Positions 57,925 to 64,000 of a DNA stretch of 64,000 nucleotides are shown piece by piece. Source of the stretch: Paenibacillus sp. Marseille-Q4541 (GTDB lineage: Bacteria; Bacillota; Bacilli; Paenibacillales; Paenibacillaceae); assembly GCF_018310695.1 (NCBI RefSeq), contig NZ_JAGXCY010000017.1, positions 37,346 to 101,345 on the forward strand. Direction: 5' to 3'. Made by a program: the position numbers and the translations under genes. The notes below the pieces were generated by a model, which saw nothing but the letters and a program-made list of their open reading frames with translations, searched no databases and was not told where the DNA came from. Each line of letters opens with the position of its first letter. Within the stretch, counting starts at the first letter, position 1.

Positions 57925-57971
57925 AAGGCTTCCTTCACTATGCCCTTAGTGGAGTAAGTGAAGGAAGCCTT
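57925..57971. repeat. 14-bp perfect inverted repeat between deoD and the MFS gene
   Basis: AAGGCTTCCTTCAC (57925-57938) and GTGAAGGAAGCCTT (57958-57971), with an inner CACTA/TAGTG option. The tail is TTAATAA, so termination is uncertain. Confidence 0.55.
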
Positions 57972-58039
57972 TAATAACAAAGGTATTTTCCGGTCCGTTG
58001 CTTAAGAAGAAAAAAGATGTTTTTCTTCTACGCCATATA

Positions 58040-58053
58040 TGTAAGCGCTATTA
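58040..58053. promoter_or_regulatory. cre-like catabolite control site
   Basis: TGTAAGCGCTATTA matches the CcpA consensus TGWAANCGNTNWCA at 13 of 14 positions, 43 bp before the MFS start. Confidence 0.5.
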
Positions 58054-58095
58054 TTCATCTTTGTATTATGCAGCAGGAGATTTTGGAGGTATGTT

Positions 58096-59490
58096 ATGAA
58101 TAGTTCAGCTGAAAATAAACCGGCAGTTAACTTAGGGAAAATCGTTCCGGTTATATTGCTCTTAATGATTTTCTCACTCGTAATCGATAACTCGTTTAAG
58201 ATTATCTCTCCAGATTTAGTAGAGTATTTTGGCGTTTCAGCAAGTACGGTAAGCTGGCAAGTGACGCTTGCAGGATTAGTCATTGGTATTGGAGCAGTCG
58301 TTTATTCATCTCTATCTGATTCGATCAGTATACGAAATCTACTGACGGCAGGTATTTTACTCATTTGTATAGGATCTTTACTTGGTTATGTTACACATAC
58401 GAATTATTGGTTAATTGTTTTTTCGAGAATTGTCCAGGCTGCTGGGTTAGGGGCAACAGAAACCCTTTACCTCGTATTCATTACGAAATATGCATCTGAA
58501 GCAGAACAGAAAAAATATATGGGATATAGTACAAGTAGTTTCCAACTTGCTACCGTTATTGGTACATTAACCGGCGGATTTGTTGTTACGTATCTAGCAT
58601 GGCAAAACTTGTTTCTAATTCCTTTGCTCAGTTTGTTACTGTTACCTTCTATTCTTAAGTATTTACCAAAAGAAGAAAATAAGAAGAATAATCTAGACTT
58701 TATCGGACTTTTCATCGTTGCGATAATTGCTACTTCTATTATGCTATATATGTCTTCATTCAATTGGGGACTGTTCATACTCTTTATTGTCTCTGTGATT
58801 GCGTTTTTACTCTATATTAGCAAAAGTAAGAATGCTTTTATCACCATTGATTTCTTTAAAAATAAACAATTTTTATTTGCATTAGTGGTCGCATTTATCA
58901 TTAATACGCTATATTCTGCTTATGCGCTGAACACACTTTCGTTTTTGCTAACAACCGTATATGACATTAAACTAGATACGGTGTCCTTAATGTTCATTCC
59001 TGCGTGTTTACTAGCTGCATTTGTTGGTGCTCTATCTGGTAAAATAGGAAAGTATTTAAACAGTAAGCAATGTGTTTATCTAGCCTTTAGTTTAATTTTA
59101 GTTAGTTTATTGCTTGGTGCCTTCTTCATAGAAGCATCCATCGTGGTATTCGTTATATCTCTAATTTTGTTTTCTTGCAGTTTTGCACTGTTGTATGCTC
59201 CGCTTATCGATATTAGCCTTAGAAATGTACCAACTGAAAAATCTGGAACTGCACTCGGATTCTACAATTTATGTCTCAATATCGCGATGTCCGTTGGTTT
59301 TACCTATTCCGCTTTGTTGATCGATAAGAAGGATTTACAATTCGAATTCTTACGTTTTATAACAGATGAACCAACCGCATTGAATTATAGCAGTATCATC
59401 ATTATTCTTGCAGCGATTGCTGTAGTATCGATTGTATTGTTCTGGTTATTATTAGGTCGTAAAGTAGATAAACGTACTCCACAGAACTAG
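58096..59490 (+). CDS. MFS transporter, 14-TM DHA2-like, in the nucleoside module
   Basis: 464 residues, about 14 helices. Family marks: FSLVIDNSFKIISPDLVEYF, FSRIVQAAGLGATETLYLVF and GYSTSSFQLATVIGTLTGGFV. Related in length and pattern to tetracycline/drug antiporters, but the position between deoD and deoB (19 bases before the latter) suggests nucleoside or base transport. Notably AT-rich (16 of 60 G+C in 58801-58860), unlike guaA (27 of 60 in 56401-56460). GGAGG precedes the ATG. Confidence 0.85.
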   Translation: MNSSAENKPAVNLGKIVPVILLLMIFSLVIDNSFKIISPDLVEYFGVSASTVSWQVTLAGLVIGIGAVVYSSLSDSISIRNLLTAGILLICIGSLLGYVTHTNYWLIVFSRIVQAAGLGATETLYLVFITKYASEAEQKKYMGYSTSSFQLATVIGTLTGGFVVTYLAWQNLFLIPLLSLLLLPSILKYLPKEENKKNNLDFIGLFIVAIIATSIMLYMSSFNWGLFILFIVSVIAFLLYISKSKNAFITIDFFKNKQFLFALVVAFIINTLYSAYALNTLSFLLTTVYDIKLDTVSLMFIPACLLAAFVGALSGKIGKYLNSKQCVYLAFSLILVSLLLGAFFIEASIVVFVISLILFSCSFALLYAPLIDISLRNVPTEKSGTALGFYNLCLNIAMSVGFTYSALLIDKKDLQFEFLRFITDEPTALNYSSIIIILAAIAVVSIVLFWLLLGRKVDKRTPQN

Positions 59491-59508
59491 AGAAAGGAAG
59501 AGAGTCTT

Positions 59509-60687
59509 ATGAAAAAATTTAAACGTGTACATTTGATCGTCATGGATTCAGTCGGAATTGGAGAAGGAAAAGATGCGGCTGAGTTCAATGATGTTGGTTC
59601 CCATACTCTATTACACATTGCAGAACACATGAACGGATTAAAACTGCCTAACCTAGCGAGATTGGGTCTGTCCAATATTGAAGAAATCGTAGGGGTGCCG
59701 AAAGCGGAGAAACCTCTTGCTTATTACACTAAATTACAAGAAAAATCAGTGGGTAAAGATACAATGACTGGTCACTGGGAGATCATGGGTCTTAATATTG
59801 ATAAGCCATTTAACGTGTACCCAAATGGATTCCCAGATGAATTAATTAAACAGATTGAAGACATAACAGGGCGAAAAGTAGTAGCGAATAAGCCTGCAAG
59901 TGGAACAGAGATTATAGATGAATACGGCGAACATCAGATGAAAACAGGGGATCTGATCGTTTATACATCTGCTGACCCAGTTCTGCAAATTGCTGCTCAT
60001 GAAGAAATCATCCCACTTGAAGAGCTATATGATATTTGTGAAAAAGTACGGGAAATCACGAAAGACCCTGCATATTTGATCGGCCGGATCATCGCGCGAC
60101 CTTATGTAGGTGAACCAGGGAACTTTAAGAGAACATCCAATCGTCATGACTATGCATTAAAACCTTTTAATAAAACGGTCATGAACAGCCTACAAGACGG
60201 AGGCTACGATGTAATCGCTATTGGAAAAATCAATGATATCTTCGATGGCGAAGGCGTTACGGAATCTGTTCGTACGAAAGATAACATGGATGGTATGGAT
60301 AAATTGCTTGAAGTCATTAATAAAGATTTTAGTGGAATGAGCTTTTTGAATTTAGTTGATTTCGATGCTTTATACGGTCATCGTCGTGATCCCGAAGGGT
60401 ACGGTAAAGCATTAGAGGAATTTGATAAGCGATTAGATGAGGTATTAGATTCCATCCGCGAAGATGACTTATTAATTATTACGGCTGACCATGGGAATGA
60501 TCCAACTTTCCCTGGTTCAGACCATACTCGTGAATTTATTCCTGTATTGGCCTATTCGAAGCAATTAAAGGATAGTGGAAAATTGCCTGAAAATGATACA
60601 TTTGCTGATATTGGTGCAACCATAGCAGATAATTTTGAAGTGGATATGCCAGAATACGGTGAGTCTTTCTTGAAATTTCTTAAATAA
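59509..60687 (+). CDS. deoB: Phosphopentomutase
   Basis: Interconverts (deoxy)ribose 1- and 5-phosphate, linking nucleoside breakdown to the pentose pathway. 392 residues, alkaline-phosphatase superfamily: metal Asp in [12 protein letters not shown], catalytic Thr in [21 protein letters not shown] and [11 protein letters not shown] metal sites. Ribosome-binding site AAAGGAAGAG. Confidence 0.96.
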   Translation: MKKFKRVHLIVMDSVGIGEGKDAAEFNDVGSHTLLHIAEHMNGLKLPNLARLGLSNIEEIVGVPKAEKPLAYYTKLQEKSVGKDTMTGHWEIMGLNIDKPFNVYPNGFPDELIKQIEDITGRKVVANKPASGTEIIDEYGEHQMKTGDLIVYTSADPVLQIAAHEEIIPLEELYDICEKVREITKDPAYLIGRIIARPYVGEPGNFKRTSNRHDYALKPFNKTVMNSLQDGGYDVIAIGKINDIFDGEGVTESVRTKDNMDGMDKLLEVINKDFSGMSFLNLVDFDALYGHRRDPEGYGKALEEFDKRLDEVLDSIREDDLLIITADHGNDPTFPGSDHTREFIPVLAYSKQLKDSGKLPENDTFADIGATIADNFEVDMPEYGESFLKFLK

Positions 60688-60695
60688 TTGATTAT

Positions 60696-60737
60696 GCACA
60701 AACCTCCAAAAATCTTTTTTGGAGGTTTGTACAATTT
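60696..60737 (+). terminator. Hairpin after deoB
   Basis: ACAAACCTCCAAAAA pairs with TTTTTTGGAGGTTTGT; the T-run lies inside the stem and only ACAATTT follows, so it may be a weak terminator. Confidence 0.65.
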
Positions 60738-60932
60738 CTGATTTAGACAAAATGAGTGTCCTTGTGTCCAACTTCGACCCAAAAAAAATGGATTGAGGAA
60801 GAGAATGACATTTCTTGTCGTCTAGAAAATGATGTGTCATAATGGGTCAAAATACGGATGTGATTTCTTTTCCATTTGGCCAATAAACCATTCTAGTAAC
60901 ACTTTGAATTTATAGAAAAGGACACTAAACGA

Positions 60933-61676
60933 ATGAATACTAATAATATAGATAAATTGAAACGTCCACTCTATATCAATGTATATGACGAGCTTCTTCT
61001 CCAGATTACGAAAGGAGAATATCGCGTAGGCAGTCAGCTTCCTTCAGAGCCTGATTTAGCAAGAGAACTAGGGGTTAGTCGTGCAACGTTAAGACAAGCT
61101 TTAGTCCTTTTACAAGACGATGGATTAGTGAGAAATATACGTGGTAAGGGAAACTTTGTACTGGAATCTTTCTATAAACAAAAGGACGTTCAATTAGAAA
61201 AACTAAGCAATCCCATGCATAAATGCCATATAAGTACCTTTGACCAAATTGATTTACATTATCGGCTGGATCCGCAAACGGAACATACGAAACAAGTTCT
61301 AAAGAGGGATTCATCTACCGTTGTAGCTTTAGAACGTTTGTATAGAAAGGGAAGTGATTTACTTGCTTATGCCTTTACTTTTATGTCTATGCAAACAGTA
61401 GAAAGTTTATCTTTGGACCTCGATAATAAGGAACAACTATTGGGATTTCTAGAGAATGAAGCCTATACAATCGCTAACCATGGGGATATTGAAATAAAAT
61501 ATACACATACCGTTAATCTAGCTGATCCGAAGGAAAAATTAATGGGTCAAAACGAGTGTTTCTTACTGCTAGAAACTCTTTACAATAAAACAGAGGCTGA
61601 TTATCCCTTAATGTATAATAAATTTTATATACCACAGCAGTTCTCTAAAATAAAATTAAATGCATATAAATCCTAA
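60933..61676 (+). CDS. GntR-family regulator (HutC/UTRA type)
   Basis: 247 residues. The N-terminal winged helix has YINVYDELLLQITKGEYRVGSQLPSEPDLARELGVSRATLRQALVLLQ-type sequence (about 10-55) and the rest is a UTRA-like effector domain ending YPLMYNKFYIP. Last gene of the nucleoside module with a separate leader containing an ATGACA/TGTCAT inverted repeat (60804-60840). Most likely represses the deo genes; effector perhaps a deoxyribose or ribose phosphate, inferred from context only. Confidence 0.88.
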   Translation: MNTNNIDKLKRPLYINVYDELLLQITKGEYRVGSQLPSEPDLARELGVSRATLRQALVLLQDDGLVRNIRGKGNFVLESFYKQKDVQLEKLSNPMHKCHISTFDQIDLHYRLDPQTEHTKQVLKRDSSTVVALERLYRKGSDLLAYAFTFMSMQTVESLSLDLDNKEQLLGFLENEAYTIANHGDIEIKYTHTVNLADPKEKLMGQNECFLLLETLYNKTEADYPLMYNKFYIPQQFSKIKLNAYKS

Positions 61677-61766
61677 CTGAGACTTGAACAGAGATGCTTG
61701 AATATGGCCCCGCAGAAACGTGATATAGGTAGATTTACATCATTTATTGTTTCATAGGCTAAGGAG

Positions 61767-61798
61767 AAGAAGCCCTAGACTTGCGGCTTCTTTTTTTA
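61767..61798 (+). terminator. Intrinsic terminator after the GntR gene
   Basis: AGAAGCC (61768-61774) pairs with GGCTTCT (61785-61791), then TTTTTTT. Confidence 0.85.
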
Positions 61799-61880
61799 GT
61801 TCTATTTTATATCTCTTCATACATAATTTAGTTTCATGAAAAAAGATTTATTGTTTTCACGACTTTCGTAAAAATGAAAG

Positions 61881-61928
61881 ATACGAACGTTACATACAAA
61901 GTAACTTTGAATCATTCGTATTTTTTTG
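61881..61928 (+). terminator. Hairpin with T-run before the purine riboswitch
   Basis: ATACGAA/TTCGTAT outer and GTTAC/GTAAC inner pairings followed by seven T. It overlaps the upstream edge of the next promoter. Confidence 0.5.
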
Positions 61929-61957
61929 TTGACAATCCTATCTATCCCTCCTAGAAT
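61929..61957 (+). promoter_or_regulatory. Promoter of the riboswitch-permease unit
   Basis: -35 TTGACA (61929-61934, perfect), 17-bp spacer, -10 TAGAAT (61952-61957). Transcription starts near 61964, about 20 bases before the aptamer. Confidence 0.8.
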
Positions 61958-61985
61958 GAAACTTGGAAAAACTAATAAACACATG

Positions 61986-62059
61986 CTTTTTCGTATAATC
62001 TCGGGAATCGGCCTGAGAGTTTCTACGAGATCACCTTAATGATCTGGCTACGAAAGAAG
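61986..62059 (+). ncRNA. Purine riboswitch aptamer (guanine-type C74, atypical)
   Basis: P1 TTCGTA/TACGAA, J1/2 TAAT, P2 CTCGGG/CCTGAG, J2/3 AGTTTCTAC, P3 AGATCA/TGATCT, kissing loops GG/CC. The discriminator base before P1 is C, so guanine-type, but loops are 6 rather than 7 nt and J3/1 reads GGC where GAC is usual. Confidence 0.82.
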
Positions 62060-62157
62060 ATATGCTACTGAACTCACTAACTGTTACCAATATCTGGTCG
62101 CTTAGGGCGAATAAGATGATGGTGCTTTTAGGGATTCCAGCGTATCCTTTTAGCGTA

Positions 62158-62197
62158 AGCCCTTGAAGATCAATTTCTTTGAAGGGCTTTTTGTCGT
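62158..62197 (+). terminator. Riboswitch-controlled terminator
   Basis: AGCCCTT (62158-62164) pairs with AAGGGCT, inner GAAGA/TCTTT pairing, then TTTTTGTC. Ends about 45 bases before the permease start. Confidence 0.8.
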
Positions 62198-62240
62198 TTT
62201 GAAGTTAACCGACTTATCTCTAAGGGGGAATATTCGGATT

Positions 62241-63608
62241 ATGGAGAGTTTCTTTAAATTAAAGGAACGCGGGACAAATGTCAGAACAGAAGTTATTGCA
62301 GGTTTAACTACGTTTATGACCATGGCGTACATTCTGATAGTAAACACGATCTTTTTAGGGGAAAGTGGAGCGGGTATACCAGATAATGCCGTCTTTTTTG
62401 CAACAGCTGTAGGTGCCGGACTCATGACGATCCTGATGGGACTGTTCGTTAATGTTCCGATTGCTCTAGCCCCGGGTATGGGTCTTAATGCATATTTTAT
62501 GACGGTTGTACTGAGCTCGAATGGTACAATTACTTGGCAAGCTGCGCTAGGTGCGGTCTTCATCTCAGGTCTAGTGTTCATTCTGCTGACCGTAACAAAG
62601 ATTCGTCAAAAACTTCTCGTAGCAGTACCAGATAGTATTAAAACGGCTATTACTGTAGGTATTGGGCTGTTTGTAGCGGTAATTGGACTTAAGTTAAGTA
62701 ACTTAGTTGTAGCCAACGTAAATCCTGGAACAGATATAGCACATCCTGTAGCGGGTGGAAGTTTCAATCTTGCGTTTGGTAATCTTACGCACGCAGACGT
62801 TATTCTTACTCTCATTGGTCTGCTTATTATCGCAGTGCTTATGGTACTTAATGTGAAAGGCGCTATGCTGATCGGTATCGTAGCTACTACGATCATTGGT
62901 ATCCCAATGGGAGTAACGAATTTGAGTGGACTTAGCGGATCCAGCTGGATTCCTGACTTTAGTGGTCTTGCAGTAGGTCAACTGGATATTATGGGTGCAC
63001 TAAAACTTGGATTATTTGAAATCATTTTTGTTTTCACTTTTGTAGAGTTGTTCGATACATTCGGTACTTTGGTAGGGACATCTACACGGATGGGGCTAAT
63101 GAAAGACAAGGAGAAAGGCGAGAAGATCGTCGGTAAGGCGATGCTCGTTGATGCAGCCGGTGTCAGTGCGGGTGCTGTACTTGGTACAAGTACGATTACG
63201 GCATTTGTAGAAAGTTCAGCTGGTGTAGAAGCGGGTGGACGTACAGGACTGACATCTGTAACGACAGGTATTATGTTCCTCCTAGCACTTCTCATTGCTC
63301 CGTTAGCATTAATAGTACCTTCTGCAGCGACTGCACCTGCTCTTATTATCGTAGGTGTGCTAATGATGAGTCAGGTTCGAAACATTGAATGGGATGATTT
63401 CCTGCAAGCTTTCCCTGCATTCTTGACGATTGTTATGATGCCATTTACCAACAGTATTGCTAACGGCATTTCACTAGGTATTATCTCTTATGTTGTGCTT
63501 GCTGCTTTTTCTTCTGTAGCAACAAGCCGCAAAGTGAAAATTCATTGGTTGATGTGGATCTTGTTTGTTATCGTTCTTGCAAGATACATCTTCATCGGTT
63601 CCGAATAA
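62241..63608 (+). CDS. NCS2/AzgA-type purine permease (PbuG/PbuO-like)
   Basis: 455 residues from ATG 62241 (AAGGGGG upstream; the frame opens at 62163 inside the terminator). About 12 helices; AzgA marks: TEVIAGLTTFMTMAYILIVN, PIALAPGMGLNAYF, FEIIFVFTFVELFDTFGTLVG, and GTSTITAFVESSAGVEAGGRTGLTS. Probably imports hypoxanthine/guanine, in keeping with the riboswitch. Confidence 0.93.
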   Translation: MESFFKLKERGTNVRTEVIAGLTTFMTMAYILIVNTIFLGESGAGIPDNAVFFATAVGAGLMTILMGLFVNVPIALAPGMGLNAYFMTVVLSSNGTITWQAALGAVFISGLVFILLTVTKIRQKLLVAVPDSIKTAITVGIGLFVAVIGLKLSNLVVANVNPGTDIAHPVAGGSFNLAFGNLTHADVILTLIGLLIIAVLMVLNVKGAMLIGIVATTIIGIPMGVTNLSGLSGSSWIPDFSGLAVGQLDIMGALKLGLFEIIFVFTFVELFDTFGTLVGTSTRMGLMKDKEKGEKIVGKAMLVDAAGVSAGAVLGTSTITAFVESSAGVEAGGRTGLTSVTTGIMFLLALLIAPLALIVPSAATAPALIIVGVLMMSQVRNIEWDDFLQAFPAFLTIVMMPFTNSIANGISLGIISYVVLAAFSSVATSRKVKIHWLMWILFVIVLARYIFIGSE

Positions 63609-63631
63609 AGATAGAGTGGATAGTCAGTTAT

Positions 63632-63666
63632 AGCCTTGCTCTCCGGAGTGAGGCTTTTTTTTGTTT
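63632..63666 (+). terminator. Intrinsic terminator after the permease
   Basis: AGCCT..GCTC pairs with GAGT..AGGCT around TCCG, then TTTTTTTTG. Confidence 0.8.
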
Positions 63667-63711
63667 CTTCTATATAATAGAAATGTAGATGATGCATAGG
63701 TGATTCTTTAT

Positions 63712-63830
63712 ATGAAAGTTGTTGAGCGGTAGTTGTATTTGTGATTGAAGATGAGGAGTGGAACGCGCATATTATAAAGAAGATTCTTGAGTCTATGAAT
63801 CTGATAGAATTATATTTAATAGTTTTTTAG
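63712..63830 (+). pseudogene. Remnant of a response-regulator gene
   Basis: ATG 63712 reads MKVVER then stops; in another frame, directly after, VVVFVIEDEEWNAHIIKKIL... runs to a stop at 63828-63830. Together they resemble the start of a receiver domain (MKVVxVIEDEEWN, acid pocket E-D-E), interrupted by a frameshift and truncated after about 35 codons. Confidence 0.55.
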
Positions 63831-63839
63831 AAAAAAGGG

Positions 63840-63868
63840 TTGCAATCTACTTATCAGCATGGTATATT
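63840..63868 (+). promoter_or_regulatory. Promoter P1 of a probable rRNA operon
   Basis: -35 TTGCAA (63840-63845), 17-bp spacer, -10 TATATT (63863-63868), preceded by an A/T-rich stretch suitable as an UP element. Confidence 0.6.
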
Positions 63869-63954
63869 CTAATTCCGGCCAAGAAAGTTAGCCAGTAAGC
63901 AATACACTGAATAACCTGCTTTTCTAACGAAGTCGAAAAACTTCAAAAAAAAGC

Positions 63955-63983
63955 TTGCATTTCTAAACCGGACATGATATGAT
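63955..63983 (+). promoter_or_regulatory. Promoter P2 of a probable rRNA operon
   Basis: -35 TTGCAT (63955-63960), 17-bp spacer, -10 TATGAT (63978-63983), with an A-run (AAAAAAAA) directly upstream. 115 bp after P1. The sequence ending GTTGCTGACGA resembles Bacillales rrn leaders. Confidence 0.65.
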
Positions 63984-64000
63984 ATAAAAGTTGCTGACGA

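Overview
The window looks like chromosomal DNA of a spore-forming, low-to-moderate GC Firmicute, most probably Paenibacillus. The support is gene content and architecture: a KinB-like orphan sensor kinase, a YneF-type membrane protein, a bacilliredoxin, LipL, a PdaA-like deacetylase, a UvsE endonuclease, copper-amine-oxidase-N stalk domains on secreted proteins, strong AGGAGG ribosome-binding sites and Bacillales-type riboswitches. No CRISPR array, insertion sequence, prophage or tRNA gene was found.

Layout. 1-7 kb: the 3' part of a two-domain ECF-type ATPase, a 14-TM drug exporter, a small acidic protein, an HI0933-type flavoprotein (minus) and a sensor kinase. 7-19 kb: a tiny 38-residue ORF, bacilliredoxin, nadE, acpS, mutY, a ribbon-helix-helix regulator with its ABC exporter, sodA (minus), an acetyltransferase, signal peptidase, queG fused to an alkyltransferase-like domain, yneF, folE and lipL. 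19-27 kb: a second, extended superoxide dismutase and a lipase-like hydrolase (both minus), an IclR regulator, thiC under a TPP riboswitch, a nucleotidyltransferase (minus) and manganese catalase. 27-35 kb: an M20 amidohydrolase plus transporter divergent from a PucR-type regulator, then aconitase (minus). 35-45 kb: amidase-domain protein, ddl, uvsE, inositol monophosphatase, an SGNH hydrolase, an AraC/CE12 acetylesterase/ASRT-like operon with an upstream cre-like site, and hemL (minus). 46-55 kb: LCP protein (minus), peroxiredoxin, polysaccharide deacetylase, a Mn riboswitch with a TerC exporter, and a MoxR-DUF58-transglutaminase operon. 55-64 kb: guaA, an AT-rich nucleoside module (deoD, MFS, deoB, gntR), a purine riboswitch with an NCS2 permease, a decayed response regulator, and two tandem strong promoters at the right edge that probably drive an rRNA operon just outside the window.

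Themes. Oxidative-stress and manganese handling recur (two SODs, Mn catalase, peroxiredoxin, bacilliredoxin, Mn riboswitch/TerC). Three riboswitches cover TPP, Mn2+ and purine. The most unusual items are the QueG fusion whose alkyltransferase domain has PHHR in place of PCHR, the ECF ATPase whose first ATPase half has lost its catalytic Glu and switch His, the atypical purine aptamer, the sensory-rhodopsin-transducer homologue in a pectin operon, and a 17-bp palindrome shared by the IclR-regulator and aconitase leaders. I did not find a clear multi-gene defence system or other wholly unknown system.
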